From Methylacidiphilum kamchatkense Kam1 (GTDB taxonomy: Bacteria > Verrucomicrobiota > Verrucomicrobiia > Methylacidiphilales > Methylacidiphilaceae): a stretch of DNA of 64,000 nt. The translations under genes were made by a program, and so were the position numbers. Position 1 is the stretch's first letter. Each line of letters opens with the position of its first letter. The notes beneath the pieces are model-generated. The model did no database searches. It worked only from the letters and a program-made list of their open reading frames with translations, and was not told the DNA's origin. The stretch covers positions 558,001 to 622,000 of the forward strand of contig NZ_CP037899.1 in the NCBI RefSeq assembly GCF_007475525.1, in the 5' to 3' direction. Shown here in pieces: positions 46,302 to 54,535 of the stretch.

Positions 46302-47228
46302 ATGGATCAAAAACCGGCCGTAGTACCTGTCAAAGTCCAAAAGAAAAAACAGTCGGTTTTGCCGGCAGGGGGCTTGGGAGCTGTTTTTTTTTGGGTCTCA
46401 TTAAGTGTTTTTTTAGGTGCTACAGCGGTATACTTTTATAGCCAATACATTTCTCTGGAAAAGACCATTCGAGTACTAAAAGAGGAGGATGAACTTCTCA
46501 AACAAGAAAACCAAAAGCAGCGGGCGGTTGTTGATCAACTTCAAGCCGAATTATCCCAGACAGGCAGCCTATTGAAAAGCCAAGAAGAGCTTCTTGAGAA
46601 AACCACTCAATCACTCAAAGCAGTCGAATCAAAAAAAATGGAGGAAGCTAGTGGTTCGACTAAAGATAATTCTTCTTTAACCAAAGAACTTGAAAATAGG
46701 TTAAAAGCAGCCTTTTCAGAAGAAATACAAAAAGGGGAATCCACAGTGATGCTCCAAAAAAATGGAGTGGTTGTCCGGTTTGCTAAGAGTGCCTTATTTG
46801 CCTATGGAGGCATAAAGTTAAGTACACAAGGAAAAGTTCTTTTATCCAAATTTCTCTCTGTAACAAAGCCTTTTTTGGTTAACTCTCAGGATTCAAAAAT
46901 AGAAGTTTGTTCTTTTACGGATAATGATCCACCTGCTCAGGAAGTACAAGATGTATATCCTACTAATTGGGAAATTTCTGCCATTCGTTCGGCTGCCGTT
47001 ATCAGGGCATTAATCCAGATTGGACAACTGCCTGAAGGTATATTTTCTCTTGCTGCTGGAGGAGAAACCAATCCGATAGCTGATAACAGTATGTTAGAGG
47101 GAAAGGAAAAAAATAGAAGGGTTGAAATTACTGTCTATCCAGCATCTCCTAATGCAGATTTTCGCGCTACTGTAAACCCTTCCTTGATTAATTTAGAAAA
47201 AACTAAGCAGTTGCAGCCTCACCATTAG
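46302..47228 (+). CDS. OmpA/MotB-like peptidoglycan-binding protein
   Basis: 308 aa: one N-terminal membrane helix (about residues 27-46), a coiled coil (about 48-125, rich in Glu/Lys/Gln) and an OmpA C-like domain (about 150-275) with FTDNDPPAQE and NRRVEITVYP, which carry the Asp and Arg used to bind diaminopimelate in peptidoglycan. It should span the inner membrane and grip the cell wall. It is the last gene of the sigma, TM protein and HtrA-like set, 54 bases after the HtrA-like gene. Confidence 0.8.
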   Translation: MDQKPAVVPVKVQKKKQSVLPAGGLGAVFFWVSLSVFLGATAVYFYSQYISLEKTIRVLKEEDELLKQENQKQRAVVDQLQAELSQTGSLLKSQEELLEKTTQSLKAVESKKMEEASGSTKDNSSLTKELENRLKAAFSEEIQKGESTVMLQKNGVVVRFAKSALFAYGGIKLSTQGKVLLSKFLSVTKPFLVNSQDSKIEVCSFTDNDPPAQEVQDVYPTNWEISAIRSAAVIRALIQIGQLPEGIFSLAAGGETNPIADNSMLEGKEKNRRVEITVYPASPNADFRATVNPSLINLEKTKQLQPHH

Positions 47229-47307
47229 ATTGGGAATCATATAAGTAGAGGCAAGGCTTTAAGCAAACTAACGGTATTGGTTGATGATCAGGAACGAAAG
47301 CTAGGAA

Positions 47308-47493
47308 TTAATAAAAGGAAGAATAAATTTTTAATCGAGCTTCTTTTGCTTTCCTTCTTCTACGATTGCAAGGTTTTTCGAAGGCTTTTCTTAATCTTGC
47401 TTCTCGAAGTGTCCCTTCTCTATCAAGCTTTCTTTTTAGTCGTCGTAAAGCCTTATCGATAGATTCTCCTTTTTTTACTTTTACTTCAGTCAT
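47308..47493 (-). CDS. rpsU: 30S ribosomal protein S21
   Basis: 61-aa basic protein with the family start TEVKVKKGESIDKALRRLKR and an Arg/Lys-rich middle (NRRRRKAKEA). S21 aids 30S initiation and Shine-Dalgarno recognition. GAAAGGA precedes the ATG. It is a single gene on its strand; the plus-strand frame over the same stretch (47277-47462) is its shadow. Confidence 0.95.
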   Translation of the reverse strand: MTEVKVKKGESIDKALRRLKRKLDREGTLREARLRKAFEKPCNRRRRKAKEARLKIYSSFY

Positions 47494-47514
47494 ATTTTCC
47501 TTTCAGTAATTAAC

Positions 47515-47542
47515 ACATTAACGCAAATGAAAACATATTCAA
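47515..47542 (-). promoter_or_regulatory. candidate promoter of rpsU
   Basis: Minus strand TTGAAT (47542-47537), 16-bp spacer, TAATGT (47520-47515). Start would be near 47508, about 15 nt before the ATG, just enough for the GAAAGGA ribosome site. Confidence 0.4.
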
Positions 47543-47931
47543 CATTCAGATTTGATATTAGAGTCTCAAAAAATAGGATTTACTAAATGACAGATAAAAA
47601 AGAAAAAGCAAGTTTTTTTATGATAATTTTTGTGGATTTAGATCTTAAACAATGAGTTATTATTCGAACTGGTGATTGGGGTTAGGCTCTGGAAGGCAGA
47701 AGCGAAAACATATCTCATTCTATTAGGACATGATCGTATGGATAGGTAGCCCTTAAAGCATTGGCCTGTTTATGGGATGGGTATCCAAAGGAATATAACT
47801 TTTTTTCTTTTTGATCACAAAAATTTGATAGAAACAAATGCCGAGGCGTCAAGTATGAGGCCTCCCAAGCCTTTCTCATCTAGAGATTTTTAGAGTGGGA
47901 GAATATAACAAGAAAATTTTAAACGCGTTTT
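47543..47931. other. non-coding stretch between rpsU and the alcohol dehydrogenase gene
   Basis: No convincing gene. A GAGGC-N12-GCCTC dyad at about 47842-47863 is the only structure I noticed; it is not followed by a T tract in either direction. Confidence 0.35.
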
Positions 47932-48927
47932 TTAGCATTCCTTGTTAGGAATTAAGGCAAGGGCCCCTTGAACTTTTCCCTTTCTAAGTCGTTCAAGAGC
48001 TTCATTGGCTTCATTTAAAGGAAAGACTTCGACATGGGTTTGAATCTTAAATTTGGATGCGATTTTAAAAAATTCTTCACCATCTTGTCTTGTGAGGTTA
48101 GCCACAGAAACTATTTGGCGTTCTCCCCATAAAATTTTGTATGGAAAAGATGGGATATCAGTCATATAGATCCCTGCGCAGACTACTTTCCCCCCTTTTT
48201 CTACGGCTTGAAGGGCTTGTGGAATTAGGGATCCAACGGGAGCAAAGATAATGGCGCCTTCAAGCAGAACGGGAGGAGAAGAAGTGGAATCACCTGACCA
48301 TACGGCTCCCAGAGAACGAGCGAATTGTTGGCTGTCTTTATCTCCAGGCCGTGAAAAAGAGTAAACGGCTTTTCCTTGATAATTAGCGATCTGAATAAGG
48401 ATATGGGCCGCAGCACCAAATCCATAGAAACCAATGCGTTTTGAATTTTCTAAATGTCTATAGGAACGAAAACCAATTAAACCGGCGCAAAGCAAAGGAG
48501 CTGCTTCTTTGTCAGTATAAAGAGTTGGGATTGGATAGCAGAACCTCTCGTCTGCTTTTATCCATTCTGCATAGCCACCATCAAGTGTATAGCCAGTAAA
48601 TTCGGGATGATCACAAAGATTTTCTTTTCCAGAGATGCAAAACTTGCATTGCCCGCATGTCTTCCCTAGCCAAGGAACGCCAACTCTTTGACCTAAAGAA
48701 AACCTTTTGGCACCGGGTCCCAACTTCCTGACGATGCCAACAACTTCATGTCCTGGAACTAGGTTAGGTTTTGGATTTGGCAACTCTCCATCCACTACGT
48801 GTAGGTCTGTCCGACAAATCCCACAAATAAGGACCTCCAAGAGTATTTCTCCAGGACCTGGATCGGGTATTGGAATATCCTTTAAGATCAAAGGAGCTTT
48901 TGGTTTTTCTAAGACCATTGCTTTCAT
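47932..48927 (-). CDS. zinc-dependent alcohol dehydrogenase (MDR family)
   Basis: 331-aa medium-chain dehydrogenase. The catalytic zinc ligands are in CGICRTDLHVVDG (Cys, about 36-48) and GHEVVGIV (His); the structural zinc cysteines in CGQCKFCISGKENLC (about 95-109). The cofactor region is IGFYGFGAAAHILIQIA, a slightly degenerate GxGxxG. It should oxidise alcohols or reduce aldehydes with NAD(P); substrate unknown. It stands alone and is divergent from the glycosyltransferase gene. Confidence 0.9.
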   Translation of the reverse strand: MKAMVLEKPKAPLILKDIPIPDPGPGEILLEVLICGICRTDLHVVDGELPNPKPNLVPGHEVVGIVRKLGPGAKRFSLGQRVGVPWLGKTCGQCKFCISGKENLCDHPEFTGYTLDGGYAEWIKADERFCYPIPTLYTDKEAAPLLCAGLIGFRSYRHLENSKRIGFYGFGAAAHILIQIANYQGKAVYSFSRPGDKDSQQFARSLGAVWSGDSTSSPPVLLEGAIIFAPVGSLIPQALQAVEKGGKVVCAGIYMTDIPSFPYKILWGERQIVSVANLTRQDGEEFFKIASKFKIQTHVEVFPLNEANEALERLRKGKVQGALALIPNKEC

Positions 48928-49265
48928 TTTTAGTAATCAACTCAATAGGCTACTCTTTAATCAGTTTCTTTAGCTTATCAACTACTTTTGATTGCTGACC
49001 TTTTTCCCATTGCAGCCTTTTTTATCTTCTTTTTCTTCTATTTTTTGGGTGATTAAAAGAGGTAGAAAAAGAAAGGCCCCCACCAATATTATTTGGACTT
49101 GTGGAAGTATAGAGTTTGTTGAAATTTTTTCTTGCTTGAAGAGGGTGGATTCCATGACTCCAACAGCAGGAAAATATCTTTATTTTGAGGGACTTCCTTG
49201 GTTAAAAAAGAATTTAAAAATGCGGTTGACCCTCCTCTTCATTTTGCTTATAAGGGTCAAGTTGA
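48928..49265. other. gene-poor stretch before the glycosyltransferase, with a ribosome-site hairpin
   Basis: An open frame at 48992-49309 overlaps the glycosyltransferase start and shows no family features, so I do not call it. The notable element is the inverted repeat at 49226-49260, listed separately. Confidence 0.4.
49226..49260 (+). promoter_or_regulatory. inverted repeat covering the glycosyltransferase ribosome site
   Basis: TTGACCCT (49226-49233) and AGGGTCAA (49253-49260) are perfect 8-bp arms with a 19-nt loop. The AAGGG that best serves as Shine-Dalgarno for the ATG at 49266 lies in the 3' arm, so folding of the mRNA would hide it. A protein-binding operator is the alternative. 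Confidence 0.5.
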
Positions 49266-51737
49266 ATGATTTTTCCCGTACGTTCTCAAGGGGTCCACTA
49301 TTTTATTGAAAAACCCGCTCGGCCTTTTATTTACTTAAAAAACTCAAAGTTTTATGTCTGTGGTTGGTTTTTTGATGCTGAGGGGAAAGCGGCCAAACAA
49401 ATTAAGGTACAAAGCAAAAAAGACGTGTTTTTTTGTCACCCCATGGAAAGGACCGATATCCAAAAAAAATATGCCTCGGCTGATCTTTCGGTGGATCCGA
49501 TGTGTGGATTTGAACGGTTTTGTGATCTTAGTAGAGGTATTAAGTTTGTTCAAATATTCGCGCTCCTTTCTTCGGGCTTATGGATAGAGTTAAGTCGACA
49601 CCTTGTCGTCGTGTTCAAATCTAAACGTTGGAGGAAGAAAAGAATCGAAAAAAAAATTGATGTTTTTTCTTCTTTCCCTAAACCTGAAACTCCTTCTGTA
49701 AGTCCAATCACTCAAAATTCTCAATGGCTCAAGCATTCCCTATTGCTTTTTTTGAACAACCCTAAGACAACTCTTAGATTCCCTGTTTGTTCAAGCCCTC
49801 TTTTGAGCATTGTTATCTCTACTAGGAATAGAGCCGAATTGCTCTATCAATGCTTTCAATCCATTCTAGCATACGTAGGATTACCTTACGAATTGATCGT
49901 TGCTGATAATGCTTCAACAGATGAGACGCCCCTGCTTTTGGCCAAAACCGAAGGCATCAAAACTTTTAGGAATGATACTGATCTGGAGTATCTGCTCAGC
50001 GTGAATAAAGCCGCGTTATTGGCTAAAGCTCCATATCTCCTCCTATTGAACAATGATATTATTCTTAGCCCACAAAGCGTAGAGCAAATGATTAGAACTA
50101 TGGAATCCTATCCGCGCTGTGCTGCTGTGGGCTGTAAGCTTGTTAGGCCAGATGGTACTCTACAGGAAGCAGGGTCTATTGTTTGGGCTGATGGGAGTGC
50201 TCTTGCCTACGGAAGGAATGATCCAGATCCAATGAAGTCTGAGTATAACTTTGTACGAGAGGTAGATTATTGTTCAGCGGCTTGCCTGCTAGTGCGTAGA
50301 GAATTATGGGAAAAACTTGGCGGCTATGATCCACAGTATGCTCCCGCCTATTATGAAGATAGCGATCTTTGTCTGAGTCTTTGGGCTATGGGTTATAAAG
50401 TTCTGTACCAGCCGGCAGCCTTGGTTTTTCATTATGAATTTGGAAGCCGCCCACTTGAAACTGTCAAAGCGATGATAGAAAAAAACCGGTGGAAATTCTT
50501 AGAAAAATGGAAGCAACAATTGCAATTGATGCACAGAGATGATGGCGATGTTTTGAAAGCCCGAGACAAGCGACATCAATCAGTTTATTTAGCAGAGAAG
50601 GAGAAAAAAAGCAGCAGTTTTAAAGGCAGGATTTTGGTTCTGGATGATTGTGTTCCTCATTTCATGATGGGAAAAGGCTTTCCAAGGGCAATTACAATAT
50701 TGCAGCTTCTCGAGCAGTTGGGATATTTTGTAACCTTTTATCCCATGCTCTCCCAAGAGTATTCTAAGAAACATTTGGAAATGGCTTTTATGGAAAAAAT
50801 TGAGCTCATGATTGGATGGGGCCCAAAACGACTTGAAGATTTTTTGCAGGAAAGAAAGGATTATTATGATTTCATTTTTGTGAGTCGTATCCACAACTTT
50901 CTGCATGTGGCTAAGCTTATTAAAAAAAGACCTGATTTTTTTAGCAAAACCAAAGTTCTCTACGATGCCGAAGCGATTGTTGCAAGAAGAGAAATTTTGA
51001 AGAAAAGCCTTGAAGGTTTGACACTGAAGGAAAAAGAAAAAAAAGAATTAATCGATAAAGAGCTTCTATTAGCTCAATATGCCCATAGGGTTGTTGCAGT
51101 ATCGAAAGAAGAAGCCCAATATTTTCTCCAAAAGGGTTTCGATGTACATGTTCTTGGCCATTCGATTCATTGCAAACCTACTGAGAGTAGCTTTGAACAA
51201 AGATCGGGCTTTCTTTTTGTTGGGTATATGGGCGAGGAAGGTCCTAATACCGATGGATTATCATGGTTTTCCCACTATGTGCTTCCGCATTTAAAAAAGA
51301 AAATCCACTCTAACTTTGAGGTGCTAGCTATAGGCCAGGTTTCAGAAGACTTTGTAGAACAACTTAGCCCTTTGGGAATAAAGTTCTTGGGCCTTGTGGA
51401 AGATATTCAACCCTTTTTCGAAAAATGCCGAGTTTTTATTGCTCCCACCCGTTATGCTGCTGGAATTCCAATGAAAGTGCATGAAGCCGCTTCCTATGGC
51501 TTGCCGGTTGTGGCAAGCATGCTTTTAGCTAAGCAACTCGCATGGACCCCAGGAGAAGAACTGCTTGCTGCTGATTCTCCAGAAGATTTTGCTGCTTGTT
51601 GTGAAAAACTTTATCAAGATGCCTCCTTATGGAAAAAGATAAGAGAGAGCGCGCTCAACAAGGTCAAACTCGATTGTGATCCTAAGCGGTTCGAAGAAAA
51701 TCTTCTATCCTTATTGACATTTCCTAGAAATCAATAA
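49266..51737 (+). CDS. two-domain glycosyltransferase (GT2 plus GT4-like)
   Basis: 823 aa in three parts. Residues about 15-115 are a small beta domain with the pattern RPFIYLKNSKFYVCGWFFDA seen ahead of some surface-glycan transferases. About 175-400 is a GT2 domain: SPLLSIVISTRNRAELLYQC, then VADNASTDE, the LLLNNDIIL metal-site region and GGYDPQYAPAYYEDSDLCLS. About 445-815 is a GT-B-fold domain: GRILVLDDCVPHFMMGKGFP, then FVAPTRYAAGIPMK-like donor loop (IAPTRYAAGIPMKVHEA). Two activities in one chain suggest alternating sugar addition to a surface polysaccharide. AAGGG precedes the ATG. Confidence 0.85.
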   Translation: MIFPVRSQGVHYFIEKPARPFIYLKNSKFYVCGWFFDAEGKAAKQIKVQSKKDVFFCHPMERTDIQKKYASADLSVDPMCGFERFCDLSRGIKFVQIFALLSSGLWIELSRHLVVVFKSKRWRKKRIEKKIDVFSSFPKPETPSVSPITQNSQWLKHSLLLFLNNPKTTLRFPVCSSPLLSIVISTRNRAELLYQCFQSILAYVGLPYELIVADNASTDETPLLLAKTEGIKTFRNDTDLEYLLSVNKAALLAKAPYLLLLNNDIILSPQSVEQMIRTMESYPRCAAVGCKLVRPDGTLQEAGSIVWADGSALAYGRNDPDPMKSEYNFVREVDYCSAACLLVRRELWEKLGGYDPQYAPAYYEDSDLCLSLWAMGYKVLYQPAALVFHYEFGSRPLETVKAMIEKNRWKFLEKWKQQLQLMHRDDGDVLKARDKRHQSVYLAEKEKKSSSFKGRILVLDDCVPHFMMGKGFPRAITILQLLEQLGYFVTFYPMLSQEYSKKHLEMAFMEKIELMIGWGPKRLEDFLQERKDYYDFIFVSRIHNFLHVAKLIKKRPDFFSKTKVLYDAEAIVARREILKKSLEGLTLKEKEKKELIDKELLLAQYAHRVVAVSKEEAQYFLQKGFDVHVLGHSIHCKPTESSFEQRSGFLFVGYMGEEGPNTDGLSWFSHYVLPHLKKKIHSNFEVLAIGQVSEDFVEQLSPLGIKFLGLVEDIQPFFEKCRVFIAPTRYAAGIPMKVHEAASYGLPVVASMLLAKQLAWTPGEELLAADSPEDFAACCEKLYQDASLWKKIRESALNKVKLDCDPKRFEENLLSLLTFPRNQ

Positions 51738-52180
51738 AGAAGGCGAGGTATGTTGTCAAGGAATGGTGACATCGGTAAAATGCCTGCAGGAAGTTTCCCC
51801 GACTATATGGAGTAGCTTGAGAGGAACTTTTTCAAAAGACGAGTCATTAGTCCTATCTAACTTGGGGAACATGCCATCATGAACAGCATCAGTGCACTGA
51901 TAATTAATTTAAAGAATTTGGCTACGAGTTTTGTGCTTAAAGCTCTATTAGGAAGAAGGCTATGGATCTAGATGTAAGCTTGAGAGGAAACTATCCTTTA
52001 GGAAGCAAGAAATTAGTGTTCTTTCCGCCTGAACAAGATCGAGTGGTTCTCTGAGGGATCAGGAGCAGAAAAAAACGTTGATATAGGAATGCTGCCAATG
52101 GAAAGGAAAAGCAGCTAAGAAAAAAAATGGTTGCAAAGAAAAAGCATTTTAAGAAATAATACACGCTTTAGAATTTTTCG
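51738..52180. other. non-coding stretch between glycosyltransferase and rfbF
   Basis: 443 bases with only short open frames (for example 30 codons from 51888 and 30 from 51963) that resemble no family. No repeat ends, target duplications or strong promoter were seen. It might be a decayed gene, but nothing shows which. Confidence 0.35.
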
Positions 52181-52849
52181 ATGAACTTAAGCCAAATTCC
52201 TATTTTTGTATTGTGTGGAGGAATGGGGACACGATTGAGGGAAGAAACGGAGTTTAAACCAAAACCCATGGTAACCATTGGCAAGCATCCTATCCTTTGG
52301 CATATTTTGCAAAGTTATTCTAAGTTTGGCTTTAGAAGGTTTATCCTTTGTTTGGGATATAAATCTGAAATGATCAAAAGTTATTTCCACAACTTTTTTT
52401 CTTTCAACAATGATTGCACAATCAATTTAAAGAACAATAAGACAGTAATCCACGAAAGCATTGAGCAGATTGATTGGGAAGTTACCATGGCTTACACGGG
52501 TGAAAAGTCAATGACAGGAAGTCGGATTGCTCAAGCAGCAAAAAAGTATGTGGGTGAATCTGAACATTTTGGTGTGACTTATGGAGATGGGTTGACGGAT
52601 GTGAATCTTGCTGATGAATTTTACTTTCATCTTAACCACAAAAAATTGGTACCATTCTTGGAGTCAATCCTCCGTCCAGGTTTGGAGAACTGGAAGTGGA
52701 GGGTGATCAGGTTGTTTGTTTTCGAGAAAAACCTGATTTCGAAAATGATTGGATTAATGGAGGTTATTTCTTTTTCAGAAGAGAATTTCTTTCTTATTTA
52801 TCCGAGGATGAAAACTGTATCCTTGAGCGAGCTCCCCTTTTTAATTTAG
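52181..52849 (+). pseudogene. rfbF: glucose-1-phosphate cytidylyltransferase, N-terminal part
   Basis: The first ~155 codons are a normal RfbF: nucleotide-binding LCGGMGTRLREETEFKPKPM (about residues 11-30), GKHPILWHILQSY, and YGDGLTDVNLADE near 146. RfbF makes CDP-glucose from CTP and glucose 1-phosphate, the first step to CDP-linked deoxysugars. After HKKL the frame becomes non-family sequence. One additional base in the A6 run 52640-52645 continues it as GTILGVNPPSRFGELEVEGD, joining the frame that ends at 52977. So this is one gene with a frame error. Confidence 0.85.
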
Positions 52850-52977
52850 CTAGAGATGGAGAACTGAAAGTCTATAAGCACAAAGGGTTTTGGGCGTGCA
52901 TGGATACACAGAGGGATAGAGACATTCTTGTTAAAATGGTCGAGGAAGGCAATACTCCCTGGTTGACTAAAAAATAA
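52648..52977 (+). pseudogene. rfbF: glucose-1-phosphate cytidylyltransferase, C-terminal part
   Basis: Continuation of rfbF in the second frame: REKPDFENDWINGGYFFFRR and the C-terminal KHKGFWACMDTQRDRDILVK with GNTPWL are family hallmarks. The open frame as such begins with a GTG at 52696, but the matching sequence starts already at 52648. The total length of the repaired protein is about 265 aa, close to the usual 257. Confidence 0.85.
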
Positions 52978-52983
52978 GCTCAT

Positions 52984-53979
52984 ATGAAAAAAGTTCTAAT
53001 CACTGGTAATAAAGGCTATATTGGGGCGCATCTGGTTTCCCTATGTAAAGAATATGGCTTTAAAGTTATAGGGTGTGATGTTGGATTTTTTGAAGGCTGC
53101 CATTGGGATGCTGTCATGCCAGCTGATGAACAATGGGAGATGGATTTTTTGTCGATTGACGAAAGAAAGCTTGAAGGCATTGATGTCATCTGCCATCTGG
53201 CTGCTATATCCAACGATCCCATGGGAGAACTAGATGAGCAACTTACCTATCGGATAAACCGGGATGGGTCAGTTGCTTTAGCTAAAAAAGCTAAAAAAGC
53301 TGGTATCCCGTTATTTCTATATGCAGGGAGTTGTTCAGTTTATGGGAAAGCCGGTTCTTTAGATTTGGATGAAACAGCTCCTTTTAACCCCGTATCGGCT
53401 TATGCACAATCGAAAGTGGAAGCTGAAAAAGAGATATCACAACTGGCAGACGCCTCTTTCTCCCCTGTGTTCTTAAGAAACGCAACGGCTTTTGGTTATT
53501 CTCCGATGCTAAGGATCGATCTTGTGGCCAATAATCTGCTTGCCTGTGCTTTAGCCTTGAAGCAGATTAGGGTTTTGAGCGATGGAACCCCATGGAGACC
53601 TCTCGTTCATTGTAAAGATATTGCGCGTGCGTTTATTGCTCTTATCCAGGCTCCAAGAGAGAAAATTCATAATCAAGCGATTAATATTGGAGGGAACGAA
53701 GAGAATTATCAGGTCAGACAGATTGTTGATAAGGTAAAGCAGTTAGTGCCACAAGCCGAAGTGGTGTATACGGGTGAGGTTGGAGCTGACCCAAGAAATT
53801 ATAGAGTATCTTTTAATAAACTCTCCAAAATACTGCCTGATTTTAAGCTTGATTATTCTCTGGATAGGGGCTTAGAAGAACTCTATGAATCGATGGTGAA
53901 AAAGAAATTTTCCAGGGAGGATTTTGAGTCTGATCGATTTGTCCGGTTACGAAGGCTAAAAAAGAAGTTGATGAAATAA
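52984..53979 (+). CDS. NAD-dependent epimerase/dehydratase (nucleotide sugar)
   Basis: 331-aa extended SDR. Cofactor motif ITGNKGYIGAHLVSL (about residues 6-20), HLAAISNDPMG, SCSVYG (about 116-121) and the YAQSK pair (about 140-144) are complete. Position 6 bases after rfbF and before an RmlC-type gene suggests it acts on the CDP-sugar made by RfbF. It does not look like a classic CDP-glucose 4,6-dehydratase (RfbG); it is nearer to reductases/epimerases of the group. The exact step is not assignable. Confidence 0.83.
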   Translation: MKKVLITGNKGYIGAHLVSLCKEYGFKVIGCDVGFFEGCHWDAVMPADEQWEMDFLSIDERKLEGIDVICHLAAISNDPMGELDEQLTYRINRDGSVALAKKAKKAGIPLFLYAGSCSVYGKAGSLDLDETAPFNPVSAYAQSKVEAEKEISQLADASFSPVFLRNATAFGYSPMLRIDLVANNLLACALALKQIRVLSDGTPWRPLVHCKDIARAFIALIQAPREKIHNQAINIGGNEENYQVRQIVDKVKQLVPQAEVVYTGEVGADPRNYRVSFNKLSKILPDFKLDYSLDRGLEELYESMVKKKFSREDFESDRFVRLRRLKKKLMK

Positions 53980-53989
53980 GTTCGTTCCT

Positions 53990-54535
53990 ATGAAATTTAT
54001 TCCACTTCCTTTAGATGGGGCTTATTTGATTGATCTTGAAAAAAAGGAAGATCCAAGAGGTTTTTTTGCACGGTTTTTTTGCAAAAACGAGTATATAAGC
54101 CATGGTCTAGATCCAACGATTGTGCAAATCAATACCTCTTTCAGTTTAAAAAGAGGGACCCTGCGAGGTCTGCATTATCAAATCTTTCCGAAGGCTGAAA
54201 CCAAAGTCATCCGGTGTATTCGTGGGGCTTTATGGGATGTTATTGTTGATTTGCGTCCTGAGTCTAAAACTTTTCTCTGTCATTATTCCTGTGAGCTCAA
54301 TGAGGAAAATAGACGGATGCTGTTTGTTCCTAAAGGCTTTGCGCATGGATTTTTGACATTAATGGATAATACAGAAGCTTTTTATTTGGTGGGAGAATTT
54401 TATGCTCCTGAATATGAAAGGGGAATTCGGTATAATGATCCAGCTTTAAATATTCCATGGCCTTTTGAGCCTCTAGTTATTTCAGAAAAAGACAAAAGTT
54501 ATCCTGACTTCGATAGGCATAGAGCCCTCCAATGA
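53990..54535 (+). CDS. rfbC: dTDP-4-dehydrorhamnose 3,5-epimerase-like (RmlC/RfbC)
   Basis: 181-aa cupin-fold epimerase. RGLHYQIFPKAETKVIRCIR carries the catalytic His (about residue 62) and the KVIRCIRGALWDVIVDLRP strand; FVPKGFAHGFLTL (about 116-128) and the Tyr in AFYLVGEFYAPEYERGIRYN are present. RmlC inverts C3 and C5 of 4-keto-6-deoxy sugars. Neighbouring genes suggest a CDP- rather than dTDP-linked substrate. Its stop overlaps the start of the next SDR gene by 4 bases. Confidence 0.88.
   Translation: MKFIPLPLDGAYLIDLEKKEDPRGFFARFFCKNEYISHGLDPTIVQINTSFSLKRGTLRGLHYQIFPKAETKVIRCIRGALWDVIVDLRPESKTFLCHYSCELNEENRRMLFVPKGFAHGFLTLMDNTEAFYLVGEFYAPEYERGIRYNDPALNIPWPFEPLVISEKDKSYPDFDRHRALQ

Noticed and set aside
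47842-47863. GAGGC/GCCTC dyad near the alcohol dehydrogenase gene end
   Set aside because: No T tract on either side and too far from gene ends to call a terminator.
48992-49309. 105-codon open frame before the glycosyltransferase
   Set aside because: It overlaps the glycosyltransferase start, has no family features and no ribosome site; probably chance.
51738-52180. Remnant of an insertion sequence between polysaccharide genes
   Set aside because: No terminal inverted repeats, no target duplication and no transposase-like peptide in any frame I read.
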